From: Acanthaster planci | Lineage: Eukaryota; Echinodermata; Asteroidea; Valvatida; Acanthasteridae | Reading direction: 5' to 3' | Assembly: GCF_001949145.1 (NCBI RefSeq) | Contig: NW_019091379.1 | Span: 258,514-288,484 of the forward strand | Length of the DNA: 29,971 nt | Shown: positions 1 through 11,345 of the stretch, one piece after another | Layout: each line of letters starts with the position of its first letter | Position numbering within the stretch: position 1 is the stretch's first letter | Position numbers and translations under genes: made by a program | The notes under the pieces: model-generated | Told to the model about the DNA's origin: nothing | Databases searched by the model: none | The model's input: only the letters and a program-made list of their open reading frames with translations

Positions 1-76
1 AACAGACCTATTCCCCACAGAATTAAACACTTTACTACTGTTTAATTCTGTGTGATTGGGAAAGGTTAGGGTTGAA
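1..76. repeat. Hairpin-containing repeat copy cut by window edge
   Basis: Bases 3-76 share the outer words CAGACCTAT, CCCCACAGAATT and GGGAAAGGTTAGGGTT with 28821-28862. This copy carries about 30 extra bases that form a hairpin: CACAGAATTAAACA at about 16-29 and its exact reverse complement TGTTTAATTCTGTG at about 39-52. It would lie in the Arkadia-like intron left of exon 5. Confidence 0.6.
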
Positions 77-124
77 GAGCCTAAAAACTGAAGAAAAAAA
101 AATCTACACAATTATTTTTTTTAC

Positions 125-353
125 TTTGCTGGACTCGAACTGAGCAGGTGGGCGGGTGAGTATGCCCGTGGTGATGGTGAGCCCGGCATTCTTCACTGTG
201 GCCTTGTCGACTGAGCTGACTGAGATGGCTGCGGAGCTCGCTGGCCAGTGACGACCTCTGAGGGTCAGGGGTCGGGTCAGCTGGCACGGGTACCGTCTCT
301 TTCTTCTCCTTGGATTTCGGTCTTGGCTGCTGCTTCCCCACAGATGCCAGTTT
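125..353 (-). CDS. RNF111: RNF111-like coding exon 5, second His-rich segment
   Basis: The acceptor TTTTCTGCAG ends at 354 and the exon opens in phase 0, matching exon 4. It encodes a basic Lys-rich start (KQQPRPKSKEKKE) and later HHHHGHTHPP. The proposed donor GTAAAA at 124-119 leaves phase 1. The donor is weaker than the others, and reading on soon reaches a poly-Phe tract and a stop, which favours splicing here. The next exon, leading towards the RING domain, would lie left of the window. Confidence 0.65.
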
Positions 354-3300
354 CTGCAGAAAAGTTAGAGTTTTTCAGTTGAAATTTCCATTGCTTTACC
401 GTGGCAGCTAGTCATGAGTTGATGTCTGTGTCTGTCACAAAACATGGCTTTGACACAGGAAACAACAGGTCTACAGAACATAACCTACAGATGAGATAAT
501 TGGTAGAATTATCTGTCAATGGATTCTACACATCAGGAAGTTCCAAGCTGCTCTTCAATATGCAATGGTATGCAAGCAGAAACATAAAAAATTAGATTTT
601 CCAACCAAATTTGGTATTTGTCTGACCAAAAACAGATGTGGCCAGACATAACCTCCAAAGCCAAAGGATATAAAAGGTAAAAGTCTCCAAAATGAAATCC
701 TGTTGCTTTTATCTGGCTTTTGTGCTACCGGCATGTAAGAGCGACTTCTCATGAAACCTGACAAAAGTAGCCTTCGTTCAAGAAGCACACAGCACAAGGG
801 ATGCTTACATTCACAATCAACACACAATAAGACCGGGGCAAGTATTCAAGCCACAAGCACTTTTATGATCTCGTAGACAAGGCGTTTTCCTTTCTGGTAG
901 GGAAATTCTCACACGTAATACATGTACACTGCATGCTGTGGATATTGACCACCAAACATGTAGAATAACTGGCATTGGTTTAGACGATGTGACATCACAT
1001 GTGCTAACTATAGAAGCTGGTATCACTGAGCTTTCATTTGATAATTGGATAGAAACAGTGTCAACACCTCCGAGTGCACCCGGAATGATGGCAAATTACC
1101 ATGGAGCAGTTGGGCATGCATGTGCTAGGCGCAGAAATCAAGTACAGGAAGAGACGGCATTTGAATTGTTCATAACCATCCCACATGATACAGCGCCTGA
1201 GTGTGCCACACACAAAGGTCATGTTAACACCCTTAACATGAGCAAAGTATGCAAAACATGACTCACATAACTTCAATTAATACACACTGATAAGCTCTGT
1301 GACATGGTAGAGGCACTTGTGGCTTCGCCAATGGCACTGTTCTTTTTATATGTTACCAATATCCGGGGTGCCATGCGTGCTTCCATCAAAGGGTCGATCA
1401 AAAGCTGATAGTGGCAGAACAAATTGATTGCGTTGGTGTTTGTCCAATCGGCTTTTAGGCCTAATTTAACGCACGGGGATGGATGTTCATTAGTTTATAG
1501 AGCAAGGGGCAAGGTGTAAGCATGAAATGCACTTACTCCCATGGCGGATTTCTGGTCGGTTGCCGATTCCTCCTGGTCTCGATTGCAGCCATGTTCTGCA
1601 GCTGACGGGCTCCCCGTCTGCAGCTGAGCCCTCAAGGGGTAGCAGGTGCAGGCCCCTTGACCGCTTAGGTACAGGCAGCCTGAGTGGTGCAGCTGGGGGG
1701 CGCACGGCACGACGGCCTCATGCATGCAGGAGCGGCGAGGGTGGTGGTGGTGCTGACCATGGTGGTGGTGATGGTGGTGGTGGTGATAACGGGGTAGATG
1801 ATGAAGCGGGGCCGTGGCCTCCGGAGACAGAGCAGGTGGGGGACTGGCCCGACGGCAGCTGTTGCAGGGTGGGAGTGGCTTGGCTTGGGAAGGAGGTTGG
1901 GGCTGGGGGTTCGGGTCGTCAGAGGGCGGCTCTGGTAAGGTCGTATCAGGAATGGTGTCTTGCTGCAGATTACTGGGTGACTGAGTTTCTAGAAAAACAA
2001 CAAATTACAAGTCCAACAAAATTTCACCAGTGCTTACCACTTCTGTTTATTGACAAAACTTTTTTTTTTGCGGTCAGAGAACTTCAAAATTGGGATAGTC
2101 CTGATTCAATCAGAACGGTTGGCAGATATGGTTCTCAACATCTTCTTGATGCATTTCAAAACAAGCAAGTGCCTCCTACATGCACGTTCCTGCGGATCAA
2201 GCAAATGTGTGCTTACCACCGTCAGATTCAGTCAGATCCACAATGACTGGAGACAGTGGGCGTTTGTTCCTTCGTCCCTTCACCAGAGGGTGCTTGGCAC
2301 CTCCACTCATCTTCCTAGTGCGCATGTTATCGGCCGGAGCAGCCCAGCTGTTTCGGAAGAAGTATGAAGAAACTCCCAACTTATTAACCAAGTTCTAATC
2401 AATGTCTCTAGCCGGAAGGGTGTCTGAGCCATTTTGGACGCCTTACTTTGTCTGAAAAATGAACCCCCTTTACAATGAGGACATCCATTTGTGGGAAAAT
2501 TTGTGTTTTCAAATGTTGGCTAAACTACTGCAGACAAGAGGAAAGTTGGCAAATGACTCACCGATCGCCCCTGGAGCCCATGTCCACTGACACCACTTCA
2601 ACATCATCATCTGCCTCCTCAAGACTTTCTTCCAGTTTGAGATCATCTTGGCAATCATCACTATCCTCATCTGAGTCAGACGACTCCACCAAGTCCACTG
2701 TCTCATTATTCTGGGGCCTTGTGATGCCACTGGGACCTGGTAAAGGATCATCATAGGGAGGGATGAAGTCCAGAGCTCCTGACAAGGGTAGGAGTGGATC
2801 ATCCCATGCCACATCTTGGATGATGGACGGGTTATTAGCCTGGCCAGACCCATCGAATTCGGTGATGCTGACAACATCAATATCTGAATCGGAGTAGTCT
2901 CCACAGCTTGGAGCAGGCCCTGTGTCTGTACTGGAGAAGGTCGGAGTCGCAGAGCCGTGGGCGACTGACAGACTGGTGCCCGGACTGGCCCATGGGTCTT
3001 CTTGGTCCTCCAGGTCTGAGGAGTCTCTCTCCCTGAGGGTCAGGTCAATGTCCACCAGCTCGGGATCCGCGGGGTCGAAGGTCAAGCAGTGGTGGTTGTT
3101 GGACAAGCTGTGGGGCTCTTCAGGATCTTCCCCATCATTGTCTGGAAAGATGTGGCTGCGGGACTCGAAGGCAGAGTTCTCGCTTACGCTGAAGGAGGAG
3201 GAACCCGGGCCCGAGTTGCTGTGAAGCCGCTGCTTCTTGTTGGACACCACATTCGGGTGTGGCCTGCGGTACGGCTGGAAGCCCTGACCCTCTGGCGAAC

Positions 3301-4433
3301 TGGGACGGGCGTCGCCTCCCGGAGCTAGCCACGCCCCTGATGGGCTGACAGAATGATTGCTCACTCTCTCCAGATCGGCATCGCCGCTGGCCCTGCCCAA
3401 CATTCCGTCCCCACCACTACCCAGCATCTTGGGCTTGAAGGGCTTGTAACGCTGCCGGGAGGCCAGGCCTGGTAAAGGCTCGTCTGAAAAGTCGCTGTAG
3501 CTCTCGTTTTCCAAGGGTGGCACTGGCGAGTTGCTCACCGACATCATATTGTAATCGCCACTCTCCGATATTAGTACGGGCGAAACGGGGGATGCCGCGG
3601 TGGGGGTAGTACCCAGACAAACAACCTCACCGTGCTTCGGCTGGCCCTCTCTGAAGCGGAGGTGACTGGAGCCAGCATCAGAGAACAGCTGGCAGGCCAC
3701 GGCACTCTCTGCTGCCTGTTCAATTTCTCTTAGGTGCCCTTGCATGAGGACGGACTGGGGTGGACGGACTAGAGGCTCTGAGATGACGGGTGAAATGTCT
3801 AGATCTTCATCTTCATTGTGGGGACTACACAGATCCAGACTTTCATCAGTTTCAAGTACACCTGTAAAGTAGTAAAGCTGTTACAACTGGAAGGATCAAA
3901 TTATTAGTTTTGGCAATAAAGCCGGTGACATTTATGGCTACAATTCACTTACTGTAAAACATGTAAAACAAGTGTCCGCACACAGGAAGGTACCAAAACG
4001 GAAGCAAAAAATTCTATGACACATCTGGGGATACATGATATGGTTTCCTATGGAAAAATGGTTTTATTGCCAGTTCTGAGAGGAGGCTAGTCTCTGCATC
4101 TCATGGAAGCTTCCCCCTTTTGAAATGTCAGAGTTTACTTCCCTTTCAAAAAGTGCCCCACAGAGCCAAGGATTATGGCCTTTATTCCCCAAAAGTTTGC
4201 AAACAGGTAAACGAAAAGCATGTGTTCTCATCTCAGGTCAAGTGGAGCTCTTGAACTCAGTCTTGTAAGACAGGAAGAGATTTCTCACCTGTATCTGACT
4301 CCATTACAGCACCCTCTCTGGTATCACTGGTTGAGCATGGACCGGCCTGACTTCCTGGGTCCAGTACCTCACCTCCACTATCTGGCAGGCAGGATGCCAC
4401 GGCCATGACCGGGTTGTTAGAGTAAAACTCCAT
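125..4433 (-). CDS. RNF111: Arkadia-like (RNF111) E3 ubiquitin ligase, 5' part, five coding exons, C-terminus outside window
   Basis: Coding exons in order are 4433-4289, 3861-2562, 2347-2217, 1988-1537 and 353-125. The phases agree at every junction and give 752 codons plus one base. Seen: an acidic, Ser-rich N-terminal half; five hydrophobic-acidic motifs resembling SUMO-interaction motifs (VDIDLTLRE about residue 318, IDVVSITEFD 376, VDLVESSDSDED 437, VEVVSVD 469, VIVDLTESDG 516); then a Pro-rich segment with Cys pairs and His runs (H9 at 594-602, H4 at 605-608). Known: vertebrate Arkadia (about 990 aa) has the same order, SIMs with a VVDLTVDEDE-type motif, then a Cys/His-rich region, then a C-terminal RING-H2. 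It ubiquitinates SUMO-modified and TGF-beta pathway repressor proteins in the nucleus. Inferred: orthology rests on architecture and short motifs, because the RING lies left of base 1. Another SIM-rich protein cannot be fully excluded. Confidence 0.7.
354..1536 (-). other. Intron 4 of the RNF111-like gene
   Basis: About 1.2 kb between exons 4 and 5. The plus-strand open frame at 938-1261 and its antisense partners have no recognisable domain and are judged to be chance. No RNA gene or mobile-element protein seen. Confidence 0.6.
1537..1988 (-). CDS. RNF111: RNF111-like coding exon 4, Pro/Cys-rich and polyhistidine segment
   Basis: 452 bases. The acceptor is a strong pyrimidine tract ending TTTTTCTAG at 1989; the donor GTAAGT begins at 1536. 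It encodes Pro-rich sequence, the CNSCRR pair, nine consecutive His, GQ, four His, then further Cys (CAPQLHHSGC, CTCY). The His run is encoded by mixed CAC and CAT codons. Vertebrate Arkadia has a comparable Pro/Cys segment followed by a long His run. The plus-strand open frame over the same bases is an antisense shadow of this low-complexity code. Confidence 0.8.
2217..2347 (-). CDS. RNF111: RNF111-like coding exon 3, basic patch plus VIVDLT SIM
   Basis: 131 bases in phase with both neighbours. The acceptor CGAAACAG ends at 2348; the donor GTAAGC begins at 2216. It encodes residues 482-525: a basic stretch (KGRRNKR, a nuclear-localisation-like patch) directly before VIVDLTESDG. This is the motif most like the SIM of vertebrate Arkadia (VVDLTVDEDE) and the best single argument for the family call. 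Confidence 0.8.
2562..3861 (-). CDS. RNF111: RNF111-like coding exon 2, acidic SIM-rich region
   Basis: A 1300-base exon covering residues 50-481. The acceptor is TTTACAG before 3861; the donor GTGAGT begins at 2561. The protein is rich in Ser, Asp, Glu and Pro with few aromatic residues, typical of a disordered regulatory region. It holds four of the five SIM-like motifs, each a hydrophobic core next to Asp/Glu/Ser runs that look like CK2 sites. A basic patch (NKKQR) near residue 260 could be part of a nuclear localisation signal. Its large size and open frame make it a secure exon. Confidence 0.85.
4289..4433 (-). CDS. RNF111: RNF111-like coding exon 1 (start codon)
   Basis: Reads MEFYSNNPVMAVASCLPDSG and continues to MESDTG. 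The ATG at 4433-4431 is chosen because an in-frame TAA lies 21 bases upstream (4454-4452). That TAA immediately follows a plausible acceptor (pyrimidine tract ending CATAG at 4455), so a non-coding leader exon may exist further right. The exon ends in ACAG followed by the donor GTGAGA, phase 1, and joins exon 2 to give Gly-49. The N-terminus does not resemble the vertebrate Arkadia start. Confidence 0.75.
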
Positions 4434-5916
4434 GCTGGGGCCAAAGATGCGTTACTATGGGGACACAAAAGGCTACCGGTAGCTGAGATGGAACAGACGC
4501 TGATGTTACCTGCCAGTTAATGAGACCTTTAAAAAAAAGAAGAAAGAGTCTGCAGCTTTCACAATTTTTCACACTGATTTCATGAGTGACTGCAATATGC
4601 AGAATGGTCGTGGACAAATGTGATATTTGCATGGCACTTCCAGTACTATACATGTACGTGACGTGTGAAGAAAAGACCTGATCATGTTCAGGAAGATGGT
4701 GATTGGAGGGTGGTGAATCCAGCATTTTCAGAAACAACTCTGATTCTTTCCGGGGATTCTGCTTAGAATTGATTCCAATTTTCAGCAGCACCAAGGACAT
4801 GTGCAATGATGTGCCACATGTTGCTACAAGTTATGCGCATACATGTATGTAGAGTGATTAATTAAAGCACTCACTGGAATTCATCATCAAATCTCACTGA
4901 AGAAAATAACTGATTTTCTAACAAATAGTTTTGAAACGGATATTAATTTTCACAGTGGCACACGATTTGAAGAAAAACATCCTCAATATCTAAATAATCG
5001 TTCTATATTTTTGACATTTTGCAAATGTGACTGAGTTTTAAAATGTATATAAAACACTAATCAGACATGTTTACATACGCATGTACATGTGTGTACATGT
5101 ACCTTACATGTAATTATTGCTGCAATAAAGTAAAACCTTCAACATATCTATTGTGCAAAATTAGGCAGGTAGGGAGAATCTTTTTGTATTCAACAGTTCA
5201 ATTAAAGAAAAAAGGATTGAAGAAATCGTTATAAAGGTTCAAAGAATATGTGCATGTAATCACCGTCAATATGAAGCATGAAGGAGTAAGAACTTGGCAA
5301 TATGTACACAAAGAGTCTTGGGACGCTGAGAAATGACAGTTCAAACCTTGACAATCATTCATATCTTAGTTTTAAAATCTTGAGGCAAATTAAAAGAAAG
5401 AGGCAAAATCTGTGCAGGAAATAAATCAGTACATACACCGTACTTGTCCGTGAACTGTATTCCATGGCTGTCTTTACACGCATACGGTGCATGCGAACAT
5501 GTTTATAGGCATGTCCTTGGCAGTCCCTACAAGTTGATGTATGACATCACCATACAAGTACAATATAAATGCTACACCTGTACAGTACACCCTACATGTA
5601 GATTGTACAATGTCAAAGGTGACGAGACTGAAGGTCAGCAGGAAGTTAACAACTACACCTAGGGTAGGGTACCATACGCATCTGACCTTGCAAACAATTT
5701 TATGCAGTTCAGAAGCACAGTCAAATAAAACACAGATGGCTTCCATACATGAATGTCACAATTGATGCGGGTTTTTGTCCCCTGAAACCCAATAAAGAAA
5801 ATGCTTTTCTGTACATGTACATGTACATACATAATGCCACCACAACAATGAAAGTCAACCCAAACTGAAAGTACAGGCAAATGTACAGTAATGAACATGT
5901 ACATACAAGTACTTAC

Positions 5917-6786
5917 ATATGGGTCTTTCTTTTAATATGGGGGCCAATGTGTATTGCAGGGACATCACAATTATCGTGAAAATTTAAAGCAAGACCAGTT
6001 TCACTTTCCCGTTTAATTTTCATACATGTATGTATTGTCAATATGTGTTGATATTAGAAAATGTTGATTTACACAATACATGTAAGTGCAAAGGAAAAAC
6101 CTCATCGTTTCACACTGTGTTTCCGTATTCTGTGTGACATTTTTGATGACCTGTTTCAAAAGAAATTTCATACCACTGGCAAAACAAATAAAACGGTTTC
6201 TCTGTTACACGTGAAATGAGTCATAAAGCTCTTTAAACTAAAAACTTCAAATCACTTAATGTTTCTGGCAAAGCTGCACAAGCTAAATGGCTTGCATGCC
6301 TATGAGCTGTGCCATATATTTGCTACTCAAACAACTTTGAGTTTAATCAAACGAAACTTTGCAAAACAATTCGAAAATAGCCAAAAAGATAATTTAGGGG
6401 GAAAATGTTTGCCCATTTTTATGCCACCTGAAACCCTATCTAGAAAAAAACAACTTGTGATAAGAATAAATGGTATGTATACAAAACAAAATGGGCAACA
6501 GTTGAAAAGAAACCTTTACTAACCAAATATGACATGCATAGCATCATCATATTTGGTTTCTCTGTTACACGTCAAATACCGGTAATTTGCAGCACCACTG
6601 CACAAATTGATTCTGTACACATCAAGTAGTTATTCAAAGCAAAAATCATTTACATTATTGCATGAATGTTCATGTACGGTATTATCAATTTCATATCAGC
6701 AAGTTTTGAATTTGTTTACACAATTTTGAAATTTTGACCACAATGTCACGTTTCGCTCCCTATTTAAAAGAAAGACCCACATACGT
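5917..6786. mobile_element. Candidate non-autonomous TIR element
   Basis: The left end (5917-5942) reads ATATGGGTCTTTCTTTTAA and the right end (6757-6786) carries its inverted copy TTAAAAGAAAGACCCACAT. The roughly 25-base ends match with a few differences and bound about 870 bases. No transposase frame is present inside. A clear target-site duplication was not found, so this may be two members of a repeat family in opposite orientation. Confidence 0.4.
6195..6572. repeat. 18-bp direct repeat pair GGTTTCTCTGTTACACGT
   Basis: Identical 18-base words at 6195-6212 and 6555-6572, each followed by (G/C)AAAT, lie inside the 5.9-6.8 kb TIR candidate. They may be an internal duplication of that element. 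Confidence 0.5.
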
Positions 6787-7714
6787 GTACATGGACGGTA
6801 GTTGGTATAATTAATTTTCATGTTTTCTCACAACAGTTAAGCCTCTGTCAGTACAAATAGATTAACAGACATGGCACATCCACCTGTACAAGGGGTTACC
6901 ATCAATCAGTAAATATGAAATCATGAATATCTATTTTTATATGCAAGATTAAACATGAACATTTATGTGTGCAAACGAATGAAGGACACACACACAGAAT
7001 CCATGGTGAAAATGTCAGCTGGATGGTTTCTTCTTTTCTTTTTTTTTTTACAAAGCCGTTACCGAGTTCGGTCAGGAGCTATCCAACACTGTGACTAGGT
7101 TCCACAAAATGACTAACCCTCCTACGTCCTGTCTACTGAACTGCCACGGCATTCTTGGCTCGGCACCGGTACATGTACGTGGCAAAAACACATGGGAAGT
7201 TTCTTTAATCTAAGAACATGGTTACAATGAGCCTTCATATTACTCATCAAGCTTCAATGAGCATTCACATGCACTATAGGCCTGAAAATAACAAGAAATC
7301 TCCAATTTTTTCTTCGGGTGGAATTTTGGTCATTCAATTTTCGACTCAACAGTAATATTCATACTTCATATTCTTGCACTAACACACAATGACAGAACAC
7401 TCACTCACCAATCCCACTTTGTAGCCAGCTTTGTGGATACAGACACACACTTGACTAACCTCCCACAATCAGCATAATTCATATGGTATGAATAATGTAC
7501 CGGTACCAATGGAAGAACATCTTTCAGGGAAATACATGTACATGTACCGGTACATGTAAAGCCCAAGATCCATTTTACACGGACTGGTCTTGCAGTGGAA
7601 CTGGGGGAGTTTTTCAAAGGAAAATGAAGTCCGGGATCTGCAGACTGGTCTAGCTCCTTTTTTTCTGGCTTTACACCACAGCATGCACGTGTATTCCCCC
7701 CCCCGCCGCACCCC

Positions 7715-7776
7715 CCATACATACATACATACATGTACATGTACATGATGTAAGTACATGTATATGGTGTACATGT
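7715..7776. repeat. CATA/ACATGTAC simple-sequence cluster
   Basis: Runs of CATACATACATACAT pass into ACATGTACATGTACATGATG and further copies of TACATGTA. The same word recurs around 5090, 5815, 7540 and 7905. It is self-complementary, so it adds palindromes on both strands. Confidence 0.75.
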
Positions 7777-8624
7777 ATTGGTTCGTATCTGCATAACCAT
7801 GGAGAACCTGCATTGGACTTCAAATATTTTCAACCCTCCAATTGATGTGTACACTGCAGGAACTACATGTAGCCAGCATTGTAGTCATTCTGGGTTGTCC
7901 TAATCACATACATGTACATGGAAGACTTTACCGAACCATCTTTCTTCAACCAGTGTCAACTGCACAACCAGAGATTATGCCATGGGCAGTTTCAAAATGG
8001 GGGGGCCCACTCTTACATGTACACTTCTGTTCCTAGCCATTTGTTCTTTAACTCAGAACAAAATCACAATCCCAGTGCTTGATGTGACCCAAAGAGAAAG
8101 TCACGATAAAAATAGTGTTGCCTATGGTGGCATGCCTTTCAAAATAAAGAATCAGTTGGGTAACTGGAAGCAGATTTAGGGAGGGGCCTAACTGATGGCA
8201 AAAAAAACCCAATTCTCCGGATCCAGTCAAACATCGAGACATGTACATGAATGTATTTTATATTCTTGATGTGTGCCTGCCCGAGCAGCGATGATTCACA
8301 CGACACTCCATTACAAGAATCACTCCTGTTTTCAAAAGCGATGTTCCACTACTGAGAATAACAATGGCAAGGTGATCAGTTGGTGAAGGATTGACAGCTT
8401 GTGGCAAAAGATCAACTGAACGTAGTGAGCAATCCACTGCGCACCATCGGTACTCAAGGCACAGGTAAAATTTCCACCAGTTTAAAACACCCTGTTAATC
8501 TTCTGCACACATGGCTTGCAGCTTATTGAAGAGTAAAAAATAACGGAATGTTAGTCAGCGGTGCTAAGCTTAGATGGGATCAATGCAAAACAACACGACT
8601 CTTCGTGTTACCAAACCCAGACAT

Positions 8625-9005
8625 ACATGACATACCGGTACATGTAACGTTAGGCCTTCAAGTCAAAACGTCATGAAAGTTGTCATCTTGAAATTAGGCA
8701 TCCACCCATGATTACCGTAACAACAGGCCTTACGTCCATGACCGTATAGTTGCCAGGTCAATTACCGGTAGGCCTATACCATCACTGACATTAGGCCTAG
8801 GCCCTACACATGCTACATGTAGGCCTACATGTATTGTGTTGAAAACCAATCAGACCATCAGACCTAATACATGAACTTGGTGCAAAGTGAACACGAACCC
8901 AAAATTGTGACATCGGATCAAATGTAACGTTAGGCCTAATAATTCATCATGTTTGTGTTGCGAATTTGCAAAAGACAAGCTAAACCCTGGTCCAGGAAAA
9001 ACATG
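8625..9005. repeat. Cluster of TAGGCCTA / AACGTTAGGCCT palindromic words
   Basis: TAGGCCTA, TAGGCCTAGG and GTAACGTTAGGCCT recur several times (for example near 8645, 8770, 8795, 8820 and 8925), mixed with ACATGTA. The cluster runs into the left arm of the long inverted repeat, whose ends also carry CCTAGGCCTAG. Confidence 0.6.
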
Positions 9006-9007
9006 TA

Positions 9008-9793
9008 GCCTAGGCCTAGCCCCACTAGTGTGGCACGGACTCTCACTCCCGATCCATCCTTAGCCACACATCCGTATGCGCAATTTCGTGTCGGCGTACT
9101 GAACATTTTCGGCACACCCACTTATCATCGTGGGCGCAATTTCTTTTGCATACGAACATGATCCTTGACCTTTCCGCTTTCTAAAAACTATTTATTGAAT
9201 AATTTCATTCACGTTATTGAGGCATTTCTGGTCATTTTGCCCTTATCCATTCAATCTAACGGGCTCACTCTCACAGTTGCCATCTTTAAAATAAGATCGT
9301 TGAACAATACATCACTTGACCCTTCATCGTCTCAACGGCTGTTCCATGTCAAGACATATGTAATATACGGACTGAGCGATAAGATACTACATGTACCAAT
9401 GGGCTCTTCCAAAACTTTGGCAGCAGTTTAGATGTCTTGACATGGAAGATCCGTCAAGACGATGAGGGGTCAAGTGACGTAATGTTCAACGACCTTATTT
9501 TAAAGATGGCGACTGTGAGAGTGAGCCCGTTAGATTGAATGGATAAAGGTAAAAAGACTGGAAAATACCTGAATAACGTGAGTGAAATCATTCAATAAAT
9601 GGTTTTTAGAAAACGGAAAGGTCAAGGATCATGTTCGTATGCAAAAGAAATTGCGCCCACGATGATAAGTGGGTGCGCCGAAAATGTTCAGAACGCCGAC
9701 ACGAAATTGCGTATACGGATGTGTGGCCAAGGATGGATCAGGAGAGTCCATGCCACACTGTACTAGTGAGTAGTGGGGCTAGCCTAGGCCTAG
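9008..9793. repeat. Long inverted repeat, arms about 350 bp, spacer about 74 bp
   Basis: The left arm is 9008-9357 and the right arm 9432-9793. By eye the reverse complement of the left arm matches the right arm along nearly its whole length at about 90%, with small indels. An exact stretch of about 60 bases lies at 9115-9174 and 9615-9675. The outer ends are CCTAGGCCTAG-like. The arms contain no recognisable protein domain. A transcript would fold into a very long hairpin. It may be a foldback transposon or a local inverted duplication. Confidence 0.9.
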
Positions 9794-10889
9794 AAATAGA
9801 CATTTCGACTCGGGGGAAATGTGGCATTTTTCGTGACGTCAAATTCGCTTTGATTAACTGTAAGTTATTACACATTAATTGTCCATCATATCAACTTTTC
9901 AAATATTTCCAAATTTTGTTGTTTCAAAGGAAAAACATGCACAAAATCACAAGTGGTCCATTTCTAACATGTCTAATGTGTTAACAAATTCCAAATAACA
10001 AACTTGACGAAATGTGGGCATATCGTAGACAGGATCGATGTATCTTGCCACATTTCCCCAAATGATGGAACACCTTCTACATCAACCTACCTTTCTAGAA
10101 GAAAGACAAATCCCATCTTTTCGTGAAAAAACGACACAAGTCGCACAATGGGAAAGGGCCGCAATTTGTGACGAATTCTTCCGTCATCATCTTTCGTTGA
10201 ATCACAAGAATTATTCCTGTACTGCCACACTACACATATTTCCTGCAGTCTGGAAGCCGAACCACACATGAATTATAAACGTGCATAGAGGCGGGGACCA
10301 TATACCGTCTGCGGGGCGCGCGAGTAATTTTTTGTTTATGCAATCAAAAGAGGGCGGTATATACATTTTATGGACTGAAAAAAAAAGGGATCGAGCGTCA
10401 TAAAAGATAAAATAATCCAAGAACTTAAAGGCTAGCCATAAATTAAGTTCACCATGTTTGCTGTTACTTTCTTCCAAAAATGTTCCAAGGACGCAGAGGG
10501 GGCATTAAGTACAGTAGCACATAGCTAAGGGTCGGGAGGGGGGGCAAGGATGTCCCAAACCCAACCCACCACCTTCCCCGGAAAATTGGAATGCGGGGCG
10601 GATGCGGGATGGCGGTCATCGCGCGCACCGTCGGCAGATGCATGTACAGTGTATGGCTAAATTGGGGTTGTGTATCTTATTACTTCAGTATTTTTTAACA
10701 GTGTATATAGCTAAAGTTGAGTAATCTTTCGGTGGTACTCTATTTTCATTTACCCATTTACAGTAGTTCCTTTAGTTGGTTGAAGTATATTTCGATTTGT
10801 GTAGTAGCAAAATCCCTAATGATCTTTTCGTTTTTGTTCATTCTTTAAACTCTGTATGTCTCTGCCAGAAAGCAATCTTTTGAGTAATT

Positions 10890-11345
10890 AGCCAAATAGC
10901 CAGCCAGTAATTCCAACTAACTGAGTTTATGACCAGGCTCCATCCAGAAACCAGGCAGCCCCGGCCAGTCAGGCCGGCCAGCCAGCCGTTCATCCTGTTG
11001 CCAGCCCCTAGCTACCAACCCAACCAGCCGCCGCGGCCTGCCGTCCTGCCTACAAAGCCCGTCAGCCAGACAATAGCAGCAAACTGAAAGCAAGCTACAT
11101 GTATTGCCATACTCCACCCAGAAACCAGGCAGTCACAGCCTGCCAGACAACAGCATTAACATCAACTTGCCATCATCCAGGGCCAGCTAGCTATCACTCA
11201 ATGGGGCAGCCCGCACAGCCAACTGATCAGCTGACCTGTAGCCAGGCAGCCCAGCCAATCACTGCAGAAGCTTGCTACAGCAACGTATCCAGCCGGTACT
11301 TGAACCAGCCATGCGTACCAGACTGCAAGTCAGTCAGCCAGCCAA
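10890..11345. repeat. Degenerate CCAGCC/CAGNCAGC-rich tract
   Basis: Irregular copies of CCAGCCAGC, CCAGGCAGCC and GGCCAGTC fill this stretch. CCAGAAACCAGGCAG occurs twice, near 10944 and 11118. Open frames here (a 91-codon plus-strand one, for example) are poor in hydrophobic residues and have no splice or family support. I read it as an old minisatellite rather than a gene. Confidence 0.5.

Noticed and set aside
1527-2246. 239-codon plus-strand open frame with Gly/Gly-rich run
   Set aside because: It is the antisense of the polyhistidine-coding exon 4 and runs into introns. The minus frame has matching splice phases and family resemblance.
4417-4806. 129-codon minus-strand open frame upstream of the Arkadia-like start
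   Set aside because: It overlaps the first exon in another frame and has no domain; the coding frame there is the MEFYSNNP frame with an upstream stop.
7405-7854. 149-codon minus frame rich in Met, Tyr, Cys and Thr
   Set aside because: Its composition comes from ACATGTAC/CATA simple repeats; no domain or splice context.
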